A stretch of 64,000 nt of DNA from Centrapalus pauciflorus (lineage: Eukaryota > Streptophyta > Magnoliopsida > Asterales > Asteraceae). Numbering within the stretch: the first letter of the stretch is position 1; every line of letters begins with the position of its first letter. Shown in pieces: positions 40,741 to 55,951 of the stretch. The stretch covers positions 238,501 through 302,500 of the forward strand of contig JAANYP010004689.1 of NCBI GenBank assembly GCA_020465985.1, in the 5' to 3' direction. A program made the position numbers and the translations under genes. Under the pieces are notes generated by a model. That model saw only the letters and a program-made list of their open reading frames with translations, was not told where the DNA came from and ran no database searches.

Positions 40741-41967
40741 AGTTATATGTAAATCATATATAATTAGAATGGTTACATGTTGTTACATTAATTATTAGAC
40801 ATTTTAAAAATAAGATTTATTTTTGATATATTATATTTATAATTTTAGTGTTTTATAATGGCTTAATTATTTTGGTCTTTTTGTATTTAGTTATAAACAT
40901 TTTGATTAACATAATGTTTTATTAATTCTAATTAGTTTGTACTTGTAGCATTTAGTTTATTAAATTTTATTTATATAATAATATTATTATTCAAATATCA
41001 ATCAAGCCAACAAAAAGATTTTGAGAAATATATCCGTATACTGTGATATTCGTTTATCGTTATTTTCCATTGTATATCATAAATTTTGTTTATTGTAATA
41101 AGCACAATAGATGACAAACATGTGTTGTTGCTCATGTCATGTGTTCATATATATTTTTTGGTCGACGAATAATTATTTTTCTCCAACCTATTCAATTTAT
41201 TTAGTTTATACTCGTTACATGAATTCAGAGTATATTAACAATTTTTTAGTTTATTATAATTACCTTATTTGGATAACTTTTAGTTTATATTTTTTAAAAA
41301 GTAAAGAATTTTATTACAATAAACAAAAGACCTCTCAAGTCTCAATAACAAAATTAAATATTACAAATTTTTATGGATCGATGATCCATTCCTTTTAATT
41401 CCAACCTTTTTGTGACTCCTATTTTCAGTTCATAAAATTGTGTATTGAAATAGTCAATAATATACTTTACCATTTTGTTAATTTTGTTTTTTATGTGATT
41501 TCATTAAAAGACAATTTGAATTTTATATCTCGGATCAATTGTAATTATTAATTAATGTATTATTTTGTTTAAAGAAACTTATAAACATTGTCATTTAGTT
41601 AAACTTTATTTTTAGATATTACGTATACAAGTTAATAGTTTTTAAAAACAAGTTATTAAATACTATATGATATTAATTTTTGTTTTTTTAATTTTTTATA
41701 TTTTATTAACATTTTATAATATTTGAACTAATAGTTATTAAACATTAAATTATTATCTATAACTTTGAATTTTTTACTAATTAATTAATTAAAAAATATA
41801 TAATTTACATCCCGTAGCAACGCACGAGTATCACTATACTTGTTGAATACATAAAAGAAGCGTAAATTAACTAAATTAAGTATATATTAAATACATAAAA
41901 GATGTAAAATGACCAAAAGTCAAATTAAATTAAATAGTTGAGGACCAAACTTGTAATATAGAAAAGG
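40737..41967. other. AT-rich DNA, possible Helitron 3' end near 41810
   Basis: There is no coding potential; the plus-strand frame 41111-41398 is low-complexity. Near 41811 the sequence CCCGTAGCAACGCACGAG can form the short GC hairpin seen before the 3' terminus of many plant Helitrons. A proper CTRR terminus does not follow, and no 5' end is evident. Confidence 0.3.
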
Positions 41968-42429
<462 letters not shown>

Positions 42430-42914
42430 ATCTTTTAAGTACCTAAAACTTCATGAGAACCTAATAACTAAAGGACAGTTTTGGAAAACACAAATTTATG
42501 TCTTCTATTTATTTATCTCCTCTTCTCTTCTCATATGCAAACCTAAAAAATATCAGGCTCCTCTTCTCTTCTCTCTCAATACCAAAAAGAGGTTGTTGCC
42601 GCCGCCACCGTCACCCACCGCTTTCTTCTCTGCTTTATATCTCTCACGATTCGAAAGTGGTCAAGAAAAATGATAATTTGGAAGTCCGACGGTCAAGAAA
42701 TGAAGAGTCTTTGTAAGATATTAGATCTATAATAAATGTAATAGTTATATAAAAGTTTTTTTGTTAAAAAAGTTTTTGTATATGATTCACAAGGTTTGAA
42801 TGGTTTTATTGGTTAAAAACTGTGTTTTTTTTTTGTGTACTTTGTATAAGATGTATTCCAAGTGGTTGATAAAATGTCTAAATGAAATCTTCTTTTTTCT
42901 GTTTCAGTTCATCT

Positions 42915-43510
42915 GCGATATTCTATATAGATATTGCGATAATCTACATAAAACACGCGATACTCTACATAGAATACATGATATTCTACATAGATTACGT
43001 GCACCTGGTCGTCGGGGGTTCTAGTTCCTAATGGTTGTGTCTTTTATGCATCAGCGTCTTTATGTATTCATTGTAAGTTTGGTTTGTATTTTAAATAGAA
43101 TATATGATACTTTGTATAGAATAAATAGTATTCTATACAGAATTGATTGTAGCTAGTTTGTATCTATATAGAATATTGTTATTGTTGTACTAGTAATATG
43201 TTATTGTTGTATCTATATAGATTATATGATACTCTACATAGAATACATGATACTCTACATAGAATACATGATAATCTATATCGAATATGTTTACCTATTA
43301 ATTTGTTAAAACTGTGTTTTTCATGTATTTCTATATAGAATACGTGATACCCTACATAGAATATTTCACCATTTTATTTGTTATTGTTGTATCTATATAG
43401 CATACATATCATTCTATGTACAATATTGTTATTGTTGTACCAGTTAATTTATTTTTATATAAAATATATGAAATGTATAGGAAACATAACATTCAACATA
43501 GATTATGAAT
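42915..43510. repeat. Repeat field of TCTACATAGAATACATGAT type
   Basis: Units such as GATACTCTACATAGAATACA recur about 15 times with variable spacing. Half-motifs TATAGAATA and TATTCTATA appear on both strands, so the units are partly self-complementary. Confidence 0.85.
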
Positions 43511-43540
43511 AATAATGGTAATCTACATAATATTCGATTT

Positions 43541-44695
43541 ATTTATTCACAATTATATATAATATGAATGAAAAAAATACTATGAATCATTTCAATTTTC
43601 ACATTTTCCAACAAGAAAACTACGAACCATCATTTTTTTAGTTTTTCCGAATAAAATAGTACAAATCATTTCATTTTTTTTAGTTTTTACAATCTAAATG
43701 GGTTATAGTTTTTTATTTAAAAAACAATAAATCAAAATATTTTTCATTCATAAAACTATAATCCACAATGAGTCATGGATTTTCCATTTATTGAAAAACA
43801 AAAAATGAATGGATCACAAACTTTTTCATTCGTAGTACTTTTCATTTGGAATAAAAAAAATTACAAATTGATCGGCTTTTTAGTAAATTCCAAACGAAAT
43901 TGATTACAAACCATACAACTTTTAACTTTCCCGAATGAAAAGCTACGACCCAATCATGTTTTAGATTTTTTTTACAAAAAAGTTTTAATCATTTTGATTT
44001 TTCGTACAAAATAATTGCAACTCATTTATTTTTGTATTTTTAACAACGAAAAAAACTATGAATTATTTCAGTTTATAGTTTTGCCGAATGAAAAATATTG
44101 CAATCCAAAAAAACGATACATAACCACTTGTACGAAACTATAAACTGGAATAATTCATAGTTTTTTCCGTTGTTAAAAACACAAAAATGAATGAGTTGCA
44201 ATTATTTTGTATGAAAAATCAAAATGATTTATAGTTTTTTGTAAAAAATAAAAATAAAAAACATGATTGGGTCATATTTTCATTCGAGAAAGCTAAAAGT
44301 TGTATGATATGTAATCAATTTCGTTTGGAATTTAATAAAAAACTGATCAATTTGTAATTTTTTATTCCAAATGAAAACTACTACGAATGAAAAAGGTATT
44401 GCGACCCATTCGTTTTCTTGTTTTTCAATGAAAAGAAAAACCATGACTCATTGTGGTTTATAGTTTTATGAATGAAAAATATTGTGACTCATTTTGGTTT
44501 TTTTGTTTTTCAAATAAAAAAACTATTACCCATTTAGATTGGAAAAAACTAAAAAATGGAACGATTGTATTATTTTATTCGGAAAAACTAAGAATGATGG
44601 TTCGTAGTATTTTGTTGGAAAAAGTGAAAATTGAAATGATTCACAGAATTTTTTCATTCATATCATATATAATTGTGAATAAATAATCGAATTTT
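43541..44695. repeat. 1.15-kb inverted repeat
   Basis: The arm starting TTATTCACAATTATATATAA at 43541 is mirrored by the arm ending TATATATAATTGTGAATAA near 44693, with the centre near 44115. Arms of about 560 bp align throughout, with scattered mismatches (for example AAACTACGAACCATCATT against AATGATGGTTCGTAGTATT). No coding capacity. Confidence 0.88.
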
Positions 44696-45352
44696 ATTTA
44701 TCTGTAAATATTCAGAATAAAAATTCTGTTTATTTTGGTGTTTATGGAATATTAGAAAACTTAATAAAATAAAAAAAATATGTTTTTAATTTGATATGTT
44801 ACTATTATTGATAAAAATCTGAAAAGATGTTACTATTTTTGATAACTGAAAAGTTAGTGACCTGCTAAACAGGTTTACAGGTCACCCATTACTATTATTG
44901 ATAGAAAAATAAAAAGTTGTTACTATTAATGATAAAAAATAAATAATGTTACTATTAATGATAAAAATGTCAAAACTTGTTACTACTTTTGGTCATTTGC
45001 CCTTCTAAATAATTACATAATAATTATATATAGAATATGTTAAAATTTTATGCAGTAAAATAATTTTCTATATACAAAAAAATAATTTTTTATAGAAAAC
45101 GTTTTTTTTTACTAAACAAATCAATTGTCATGAAAGAAAGAGAAAATGAAAATGAAAAAAAAAGTGAGAGAAATAAAAAAAAAACAGATTTTTTCTTATT
45201 AGAATACCATTTGCACATCTTTTCAAAATTATCACTATTAAAAGTCTAAATAATTACAAAAATATCATTCGCCTATTTTCAGTCACAGATCTTGATCTAA
45301 ATGCTACAAATAGTTCCTAAGTTCTTGCGATATTTAAGGTTCTCAAAAGTGT

Positions 45353-45355
45353 GTA

Positions 45356-45442
<87 letters not shown>
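45353..45442. repeat. (TA)n array
   Basis: A (TA)n run separates the 2.9-kb element from the plastid-derived segment. Confidence 0.95.
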
Positions 45443-46330
<888 letters not shown>

Positions 46331-46341
46331 AAGAGGAACCC

Positions 46342-46893
46342 ATGGAGGAAGACGAATCCTCCAGCGGATGGGGAGAACCATCCGGAGAGGACCCACCATC
46401 CCCGGTGGCCCCCTCCTACATCCCATACCGCCCTTCGATTCCATCTCAACGAACTTACCGCCCCCACCCCAACGGGCCGCTTATGAAGTTCACTGCCTGA
46501 AAGCGGGAAATCATGCCGAGACGAGAGTCTATCCCAATCCAGGCTCCTTAGCCAAGCCCACCGCAGTAGCGACGAGTAGACGCTCGTAGATGGGACTGGA
46601 TGCCCGAGACCCTCCAAGAGTGGAGGCGAGAGGAGGGAATTCCCTCCCAGTTAGAGGTCGGAGGACCATCCTCCCCACCTACCCCACCACTCACCCAGGA
46701 GCCCGCAGACCAGACAGTGCATCTACTAGTGGCAAGAGCCACCCGGCACGATCTCCAGATCCGGCTACTCAACCAGGACATCGGGGAGATTACTTCGAGG
46801 ATCGAGTGTGAAGAGATGCAGAATGCAAATATCTACTGGGCCAACCAGCACACTCTAACCACCCAACAAGACGGACTAGAGGAACTCCGTTAG
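46342..46893 (+). pseudogene. Short ORF upstream of gypsy gag, broken
   Basis: It starts MEEDESSSGWGEPSGED and continues in shifted frames as a proline-rich then helical region (ATRHDLQIRLLNQDIGEITS, 46600-46893). At least two frame changes and a stop at about 46500 break it. Similar leading ORFs precede gag in gypsy elements of composites, as far as I recall. Function is unknown. Confidence 0.55.
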
Positions 46894-47221
46894 AGACTGG
46901 CCGACGCTGACACAACTCCTCAATGCCCTGGATCAGGGAGAGACCCCTGATCACTCCCACACTTAGTGCTCTTCTATCGTTGTAATTGTAAGAACTATAT
47001 TTTACGATTAATGTATGTGTTTAAGTTAGAATATGACTTCAAATTTTTCAGGTAATAACCTGACCCCTATGTAAGAAATTCTGTATCAAGCACTTATTAA
47101 TGAAAAATTAAGTTTAACTATGAACCGGTGTTTAATGTTATAGAATTGTATGCCTTAAGAAAATTCGAACCTTTAAGACTCAACTTCTCACACTATGCTC
47201 TTTTCTTTAAACTTTAAGATA

Positions 47222-48275
47222 ATGCCGCCGAAAAGAGCGATGAACACTGTCGAGATCGAGCAACTGGTTGCACAACGAGCGACAGCAGCTATAGCCACTT
47301 ACGAAACCAATCGCAATAGCACCGCAAACGGCGACGGAAGATCAAGCCGCACTATGGGAGGGTCTGACTCAACTCAGAAAGGGTGTGGCATAAAAGGATT
47401 TTTAAGTTGTAAACCCCGATGCTTCAACGGGACTGAAGGCGCTGTCGGACTGGTTCGTTGGTTCGAGAAACTAGAATCTGTCTTCCGCGTCAGCGGATGT
47501 ATAGAAGATGAAAAAGTTAAGTTCGCTACCCACACTCTTCAGGACGGTGCATGGCTTGGTGGAATTCGTATGTCCAGTCTGTTGGAATCGACACGACCTA
47601 TCAACTCGCCTTCACTGAGTTGAAACAAATGATGACGGATAAACTGCCCTCGGAATGAACTGCAAAAGATAGAGTCCGAGTTCTGGAATTTGTTGATGAA
47701 GGGAAGGATGTCGCTGGGTACACAAATCGTTTTCACAAATTGAGTTTGGCTTGCCCACAAATGGTTACCCCCGAGTACAAACGGATCGAACGCTACATTT
47801 GGGGACTCGCTCCCCAAATTCAAGGCAATGTCACTGCCTCCAACCCCACAACAATTCAGAGCGCCATTCGGATGACGAATAATTTAATGGATCAAGTGGC
47901 CAGGAGAATGGAGGCCAAGGCAGGGGAGAACAAAAGAAAATGGGAAGATAAATCAGGGAAAGGTTCAGGCTCACAATCCAAGAAGTCCGAAATCATCAAA
48001 GCATTCGTTGCCAAGGCTGAGCCAATGAAGGGCTATACCGGCAACAAACCATTGTGTAACCAATGCACCTACCACCACGTAGGTCCCTGTCCAACCCCTT
48101 GCGGGAAATGTAAGAGACTTGGTCATCTGACCCAAGATTGTAAGTATAACGCCAACGGAAACAACAGCGGCACGCAAGGAGATGCTTCGAATGTGGGATA
48201 GTCGGGCATTTCAGGAAGGACTGCCCGAAGTTGAAGAATGGTGAAGGAGCTCAAGGGAGAGCGTTTGTACTAGGA
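47222..48275 (+). pseudogene. Gypsy Gag with zinc knuckle, broken
   Basis: It starts MPPKRAMNTVEIEQLVAQR. A retrotransposon Gag domain (FNGTEGAVGLVRWFEKLESV; RFHKLSLACP) is followed by a CCHC knuckle (CGKCKRLGHLTQDC). A frameshift lies near 47575, TGA at 47656-47658, and another stop or frame change after 48198, where a second partial knuckle reads in another frame. Confidence 0.85.
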
Positions 48276-48600
48276 GCATGAGATGCCCGTCAAGACCCCA
48301 ACGTAGTAACGGGTACGTTTCTCCTTAACGATATATATGCTTATACACTATTTGATACTGGGGCTGATAGGAGTTTTATATCTGCTAAGTTTAGTGAACA
48401 ACTGAATGCCACTCTTTCCCCTTTAGACAATGTTTATGCCGTAGAATTAGCTGACGGAAAGTTGATTGAAGCAAATAGTATAATTAAGGAGTGCACGTTA
48501 AAATTGGCAGATCATTCCTTTAGGATAGACTTGATGCCTATTGACCTCGGAAGTTTTGACGTAGTTATTGGCATGGATTTTATCAGACAATCATGTTGAG
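48276..48600 (+). pseudogene. Gypsy aspartic protease, degenerate
   Basis: The frame contains the active-site motif LFDTGADRSFI near 48350 and ends with VVIGMDFI near 48590, as in gypsy proteases. It is a fragment of Pol without its own start. Confidence 0.8.
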
Positions 48601-48779
48601 ATCCTATGTCGTAAGAAAGTGGTGCTATACCGCTTAAGAAGAAGAAAGTCCTAACAGTCCAAGGAGATTGAAAGAATCGCCAGTTGAACGTCATCTCTGG
48701 TTTAAGAACGCTGAAGTGCCTTCGAAGAGGTTGTCAAGCAGTATTAGTTCATCTAGTGGAAAAGGAGTCGAAGGAGAAG

Positions 48780-50140
48780 TGACTCGAAGAAATTTCGGTA
48801 GTTTGTGACTACCCAAAAGTCTTTCCTGAGGACTTGCCTGGACTTCCACCAGCTAGGCAAGTAGAATTTCAAATTGACTTGGTACCTGGAGCTGAACCTG
48901 TCGCACGAGCACCTTACCGATTGGCACCATCTGAGATGCAAGAGCTATCCAAACAGCTGCAAGAGCTGATGGATAAAAGATTCATCCGACCGAGTTCCTC
49001 ACCTTGGGGAGCTCCGGTCTTATTTGTAAAGAAGAAGGACGGATCCTTTAGGATGTGCATCGATTACCGCGAGCTGAACAAGTTAACAATCAAAAACTGA
49101 TATCCTCTTCCCAGAATCGACGACCTGTTCAATCAGCTGCAAGGATCCAGTTACTACTCTAAGATTGATCAGCGGTCTGGGTATCATCAAGTTAAAGTGT
49201 GGGAGGAGGATATTCCAAAAACAGCTTTCATAACTCGTTATGGACATTATGAGTTTCAGGTAATGCCATCCGGTTTGACCAACGCACCAGCCGTATTCAT
49301 GGACCTTATGAATCGGGTGTGCAAGCCGTATTTGGACAAGTTCGTAATTGTGTTCATAGACGATATCCTCATCTACTCTAGAAGCAAAGACGAGCACAAG
49401 CAGCATCTGAAATTAATTTTGGAGCTTCTAGAGAAAGAACAGTTATATGCCAAATTTTCTAGGTGTGATTTTTGGCTGCGAGAAGTAAAATTCCTTGGGC
49501 ACGTAATCAACAGCCAGGGAATACAAGTGGATCCATCAAAAATCGAGGCCATTAAGAACTGGGCAACCCCTAGAATTCCCACGAAAATCCGTCAGTTCTT
49601 AGGTCTTGCCGGTTATTATAGGCGATTTATCGAGAACTTCTCTAAGATATCTGGTTCCCTAATGGAATTGACTCGTAAGGATGTGAAATATATTTGGGGT
49701 GAAGATCAAGAGACGGCGTTCCAACTGTTGAAGCAGAGGTTGTGTAGTGCGCCTATTCTGTCCTTACCGGAAGGAACAAAGAATTTCGTGGTCTACTGCG
49801 ATGCGTCACACAACGGGTTGGGTTGTGTGTTAATGCAAAAAAGATAAAGTTATCGCTTATACATTGTGGCAAATCAAAGTTCACGAGGTGAACTATACGA
49901 CCCATGACCTGTAGCTCGGAGCAGTGATATTTGCTCTTAAGATATGGAGGCACTACCTTTACGATACTAAGTGCACGGTGTTTACGGACCACAAGAGCCT
50001 TCAGCATATTCTAAATCAGAAGGAGTTAAATATGAGACAACGACGCTGGGTTAAGATGCTCAATGATTACGACTGCGAGATTCGTTATCATCCGGGCAAG
50101 GCTAACGTTGCAGCTGATTCCTTGAGCCGAAAGGAACAGG
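48780..50140 (+). pseudogene. Gypsy reverse transcriptase and RNase H, broken
   Basis: RT motifs in order: PYRLAPSEMQEL, FVKKKDGSFRMCIDYRELN, YHQVKV, FQVMPSGLTNAP, VFIDDILIYS (catalytic IDD near 49360) and FLGHVI. RNase H follows with VVYCDASHNGLGCVLMQ and FTDHKSLQHI. TGA at 49098-49100 breaks RT, and frame changes near 49845 and 49900 split RNase H. Confidence 0.93.
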
Positions 50141-51110
50141 TTAAGCTCTTGAGAGTCCGAGCTTTGGTCATGACTATACAGTCAAATCTGAATTCTCAGA
50201 TTCTCGAGGCACAGAAGGAAGCAGTCAAGGAAGGAAATCTTCTAGATGAAGCCTTGAGAGGCATGGATAGACAGTTCGAGACCAAGACCGATGGATGTCG
50301 GTACTTCATGAACCGGATTTGGCTACCGATGTTCGGAGGGTTGAGGAAGTTGGTCATGGATGAAGGGCATAAGACAAGATATGCTATTCACCCACGATCA
50401 GATAAGATGTATCATGACCTGAAGGAATTGTACTGGTGGCCAAATATGAAGGCTGACATTGCTACGTATGTCAGCAAGTGCTTAACGTGTTTAAGGCTGA
50501 GCACCAGAAACCATCAGAACTGTTGGTTCAACCGGAAATACCCTAGTGGAAGTGGGAGAAAATAACCATGGACTTCATCACGAAGATGCCGAAAACTTCT
50601 AGTGGTTATGACACCCTTTGCGCGATTGTGGATCGACTCACAAAGGCTGCACACTTCTTTCCAAGCAAGGAGACTGATAAGATGGATAAGTTAACCCGAA
50701 TCTATCTTAAAGAAGTTGTCTCAAGGCATGGAGTCCCTATATCGATCATATCGGATAGAGACAGTCGATTCACGTCACGGTTTTGGCAATCATTACAAGA
50801 GGCGTTGGGTACACGCTTAGATATGAGTACAGCTTACCACCTACAAACCGACGGTCAGAGTGAAAGGACCATTCAAACGTTAAAGGATATGCTAAGGGCA
50901 TGCGTGATTGATTTTGGCAAGAGTTGGGACAGACACCTACCGTTAGTCGAATTCTCCTACAACAACAACTATCACTCGAGCATTAAGACTGCTCCATTCG
51001 AGGCACTTTATGGGCGAAAGTGTCGATTGCCGATTTGTTGGGCTGAAGTAGGGGATAGCCAAATCACCGGTCCTGAGATCATTCACGAGACTACCAAAAA
51101 GATTGTATAG
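50141..51110 (+). pseudogene. Gypsy integrase, broken
   Basis: The zinc-finger region (HPRSDKMYHDL, CLTCLR; about 50390-50500) and the DDE core (MDFITKMP, IISDRDSRFTS, QTDGQSERTIQTL) are present. A frame change near 50510-50565 separates them, and a TAG ends the core at 51108. Confidence 0.9.
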
Positions 51111-51220
51111 ATTTGGAACCGATTAAAGATCGTACGGGACCGGCAGAAAAGCTATGCAGATGTTAGACGAAAGGATTTGAAATTCCAAGAGGAAGACCAA
51201 GTAATGCTGAAAGTCTCGCC

Positions 51221-51640
51221 TTGGAAAGGCATAATCCGTTTTGGGAAACGAGGAAAACTCATCCTCGTTATATCGAGTCATTCAAGATTTCTAAAAGAAT
51301 TGGCCGGGTAGCCTACCGACTTGATCTGCCCCCAGAGCTAAGTAATGTACATAATACCTTCCACGTGGCCAACCTAAAGAAATGCTTGTCCAACGAAACA
51401 CTCGTCATACCCATGGACGAACTGCAACTAGATGATAAGTTGCACTTCATTGAACAACTCATAGAAATAATGGACCGAGAAGTCAAGAAACTAAAGCACA
51501 ACCGAATTCTGATAATAAAAGTCAGATGGAACTCTAAGCGTGGTCCTGAGTTTATCTAGGAACGCGAAGATCGGTTCCGAGCCAAATACCCTCAATTGTT
51601 CTCAGATACCCCGACAGTGTCAAGCACAAACTGAATTTCA
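51221..51640 (+). pseudogene. Integrase tail with chromodomain-like end
   Basis: FHVANLKKCL is the usual end of gypsy integrase. DREVKKLKHNRILIIKVRW then KRGPEF, a TAG at 51557, and in the same frame ERE...RAKYPQLF resemble a group II chromodomain. Such tails are thought to guide integration to heterochromatin. Confidence 0.75.
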
Positions 51641-51654
51641 GGATGAAATTATCT

Positions 51655-51668
51655 TAATAGGGGGAGAC
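51655..51668 (+). other. Polypurine tract of gypsy element
   Basis: TTAATAGGGGGAGAC precedes the 3' LTR start TGTAACA directly. Confidence 0.85.
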
Positions 51669-53740
51669 TGTAACAATTGGCTCAAAAACCAAGTAAGTTT
51701 TAATTAAGTTTGATCAAATATTTGTGAAAAACTTGAGTAAAACTTAGGAAAAGTGTTAAAAATAATTCTGTTCAAGTGTTGGCCAAAACTCGAATAATAA
51801 AGAAGTAGAAAACTCGAACTCAGATGAACCAAACTCGGATGAAACTTGATCCGAAACTTGGATGAAACCAAACTCGGATGAACCGAACTCAGATGAAGCT
51901 GGACCCGAAACTCGGATGAACTTAAACTAAACTCGAATAAAGCTTCATCCAACTCGATCAAAACGGTATGAAACTCGATTATGTCTTCTACCAAACTCAA
52001 TTGAAACAACATCAAACTCGATTCATGATTGAATCGAGTTTAACTTCCAGAAAATTTTCGAAGTATAAAATTCAGATATTTTCAAAAAGAAAATTTTTAA
52101 AATAAAAATAAATAACTTTTGTACACTTTTTGTACAATTTAATAATAAAAAAATAGAAAAGTCATTCTACTTATAATATTAAAACCTTAACAAACATAAT
52201 CATTTAACTTTTTACAACCATGCTTGTTCAAAACAACACACAACCGCCGACTCACTTTTCATTTTCTTTTCATCATTATAATTTACTTTTCAAACTCTAT
52301 AAACTGGAAACCCTTGACTCCAATTCTAACCACCCAAACAAAAACAAAATCTCTTTTTTTCTCTTCTCATTTCCTACGACCAAACCCTTCAAAATACCAA
52401 GGTATTCATCAAGAAAGTCTAAAAATAAGTGTAAGTATGCTCTTGTCTTAAATCCTATCTTTGATATAAGCATACTAAAATACCCATGAAACATTTTGGT
52501 ACAGATCTTATGAAAAATATACCATCACTCCAGACACTTATATTATTTTCGAAAAACATATAAGGGTTCCAAAGATTTTATAAACTTATCATTTACAAGT
52601 TGGGTCCATAATCTTGTAAAAATATATATATTTTTACATCATTATAATTTTCACCCATGAAAGAATACATATAGATATATTTCATATGTCAAAGAAGATC
52701 ATTTTCATAACCAAAGGAAATAAATTATTTTCTTCTACGTATGACAAGTTATATATATTTTTACATATATCAACCGCACCTCATAGATAGATATAAATAT
52801 TTATCTAACAGAAATATACCATTTAAGATACGGATAAATTTTTAGTACGTAAATATTTTGCATAAAATACTCAAGGATACATGAGATGATAATAACAACC
52901 TATACACTTAAAATATAGGACGAAACCAATGTTCAACACTATAATCATATTTCAGAAAGACCAGTTCAATCAAACGTTGTCCACAAAGGTGAGTCTTTAT
53001 AGCCCCTATTTTAATGTTACGTTTTGGGGTAGAAATACATTCTTCATTTTCTTATGGACACAAAAGTTGCTTCATTTCTTTTATGTACTACACATATGGT
53101 CTCATCAGCCCTCAGATCATGGACCGTTAGTTACATTCTATGTAAGCGCGAATATATTATGGATAGATTTATCGGGATTAATGTCCCTCACCTAGGTTGG
53201 TCGCTCCAACTGCTAAGGGGTGCATATATATTTAACATTACGGTATTACAACGGGGAATACTGCACAGGGCAAACTCAAATTAAGTTTCGGTTGCATGAT
53301 GGTTTTATGTAATACATAACATGAAATTTATTTTTTTATATAAATTCAAACTCAACTGTTGATGTCCATACAAGTCATATTTTCGTGTAAACCTATGAAC
53401 TCACCAAAAATTTTGTTGACGTATTTTAGCGTGTATTTTCAGGTAATTAAGGCACGTGCACTGCATCGGAAGTATTCCAAGGCTTCCGTACTTTTGGGGT
53501 CGCATCTTTTCAAAACATCAGAGATTTTAGGACATTATTAATATTTCTTTAATTATGTATTGAAATATTTGTATCATGCGAACTACTTTACATCTTTATT
53601 TTGACTAGGTAAAACAATATTTATATTTGAAGTTACATCTATGTATTTTTGAAAACGTCCATATAGTGGTCGTTCACTGATTATGACTATGCTTCCGTGA
53701 CGTCACACAACGTTGTCAACCGGGGTAACGGTGTGTGACA
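51669..53740 (+). repeat. 3' LTR of gypsy element, 2.07 kb
   Basis: It begins TGTAACAATTGG and ends GGTGTGTGACA. The proximal 300 bp contain about ten ACTCGGATGAA or AACTCGAAT units. The rest is AT-rich with no credible ORF; a short CT-rich leader-like stretch lies near 52300-52400. A target duplication cannot be checked because the 5' end is truncated. Confidence 0.88.
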
Positions 53741-53748
53741 ATATATAT

Positions 53749-54748
53749 TGGTAAATTACAAATTTCGTACCTGCAGTTTATTAGAAATTATGGATTGGAT
53801 CATTTGACTTTGAAAATTACACTGACAGTCCTTGTGGTTGAAGTTTTGTTATGGATATGGTCTTTTGGCCATTTAAAATGACCATTTCACCCTTTCTTGT
53901 TTAATAATTATTATTAATGTTGTTTTATTGATATTTGTATTATTATTAAATAATATGCTAATTTAAAAAAATTAGAAATACAAGCAAAATTAATTCAATA
54001 TAAAAGACATAAATTTAAATAATAAAATATCAATAAAGAAAAATGCATAATAATTAATTAAAAACTAAAAAAGAACGTTTTGAGTTTATATTTTAACATA
54101 AAAAAGTAAATATTTTTTAAAAATCAATAGAATAAATGTATACATTGTCAAAAAGAATTAAAACTTTTTTTGTTCATCAAAATGTTTAATTTTTTTGTTT
54201 TCTTATTCATGAAAATGTTTAATTTTTTCAACAAAAAACCAAAAAGGAAACCTAAAGTTAAAATACTTTTTGTTTTTAGCTTTTAATTAAAATGATGAAA
54301 TAACAATTTATATGTTATTATAGAAGTTTTAATCTTTGTTAAAAAATCATTTAACGTAAGAAGGATAAAAATGAATACTTAATAATAATAATTTATTTTA
54401 TGAATCTAAACTCAAAACGTTAGTTTTTAGTTTTTAATTGATAATAATAATTATTCGTACGTCTTTAAAAACATTTTATTATTTATTTTCATGTGTTTTA
54501 CACTAAATTTAATTGGTTGTTAAAATTATTTAAAATTATTTTATTATTTTATAATAATAGAAATAATAATAAAACAACATTAATAATAATTATTAAACTA
54601 GTAAGGGTAAAATGATCATTTTAAATGACCAAAAAACCATATCCGTAATAAAACTTCAACCACAAGGACTGTCAGTCTAATTTTTAAAGTTAAAGGACTC
54701 AATCCATAATTTGTAATAAACCACAGGGACGAAATTTGTAACTTACCC
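53749..54748. mobile_element. Foldback element with ~190-bp inverted ends
   Basis: The left end TGGTAAATTACAAATTTCGT and the right end read inward GGGTAAGTTACAAATTTCGT continue as inverted repeats for about 190 bp. Shared blocks include ACTGACAGTCCTTGTGGTTG and TTTAAAATGACCATTT or its variant. AT-rich interior, no ORF. The length of the inverted repeats suggests a MULE-derived MITE. Flanks are both TATATAT-like, so the duplication is uninformative. Confidence 0.82.
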
Positions 54749-54751
54749 TAT

Positions 54752-54756
54752 ATATA

Positions 54757-54846
<90 letters not shown>
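54752..54846. repeat. (TG)n(TA)n array
   Basis: Short (TG)n followed by (TA)n, between two elements. Confidence 0.95.
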
Positions 54847-54849
<3 letters not shown>

Positions 54850-55068
54850 GTGAGTTCAATGGAGAAGCTCTATGCATCGAAAAAGTTTGAAGAACCACAA
54901 TGTATCGCTTAAAATCGTAATGGATCACGTGGAAGTGGATGCATCATGCGAGAATTTGATGCATCACGTGCAAATAATGATGCATCACGTGCAATTTTAT
55001 CGTAATGAACATGTACATTTAATATGATTTTCCAATACTCCAGTCTAATATAGTACTCCATGGATCTC

Positions 55069-55072
<4 letters not shown>
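54847..55072. mobile_element. Small (TA)n-flanked element, GATGCATCACGTG motif
   Basis: The left end GGGGTGAGTTCAATGGAG closely matches that of 62749-62976. The right end read inward (GTCGAGATCCATGGAGTAC) instead resembles 63093-63534, so this may be a chimera of two related families. GATGCATCACGTG and variants recur four times. Confidence 0.65.

Positions 55073-55160
<88 letters not shown>
55073..55160. repeat. (TA)n array
   Basis: A pure (TA)n run between two small elements. Confidence 0.96.
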
Positions 55161-55926
<766 letters not shown>

Positions 55927-55951
55927 TCGGGTTCCATGGAGTCCCAACTTA

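Noticed and set aside
41811..41850. Firm Helitron 3' terminus
   Set aside because: A GC hairpin is present, but no CTRR end follows at the expected distance and no matching 5' TC end was found, so it is only mentioned as a possibility.
52220..52489. Plus-strand ORF in the gypsy 3' LTR
   Set aside because: It is a short, low-complexity Phe/Lys/Asn-rich frame in AT-rich LTR sequence, with no recognisable domain.
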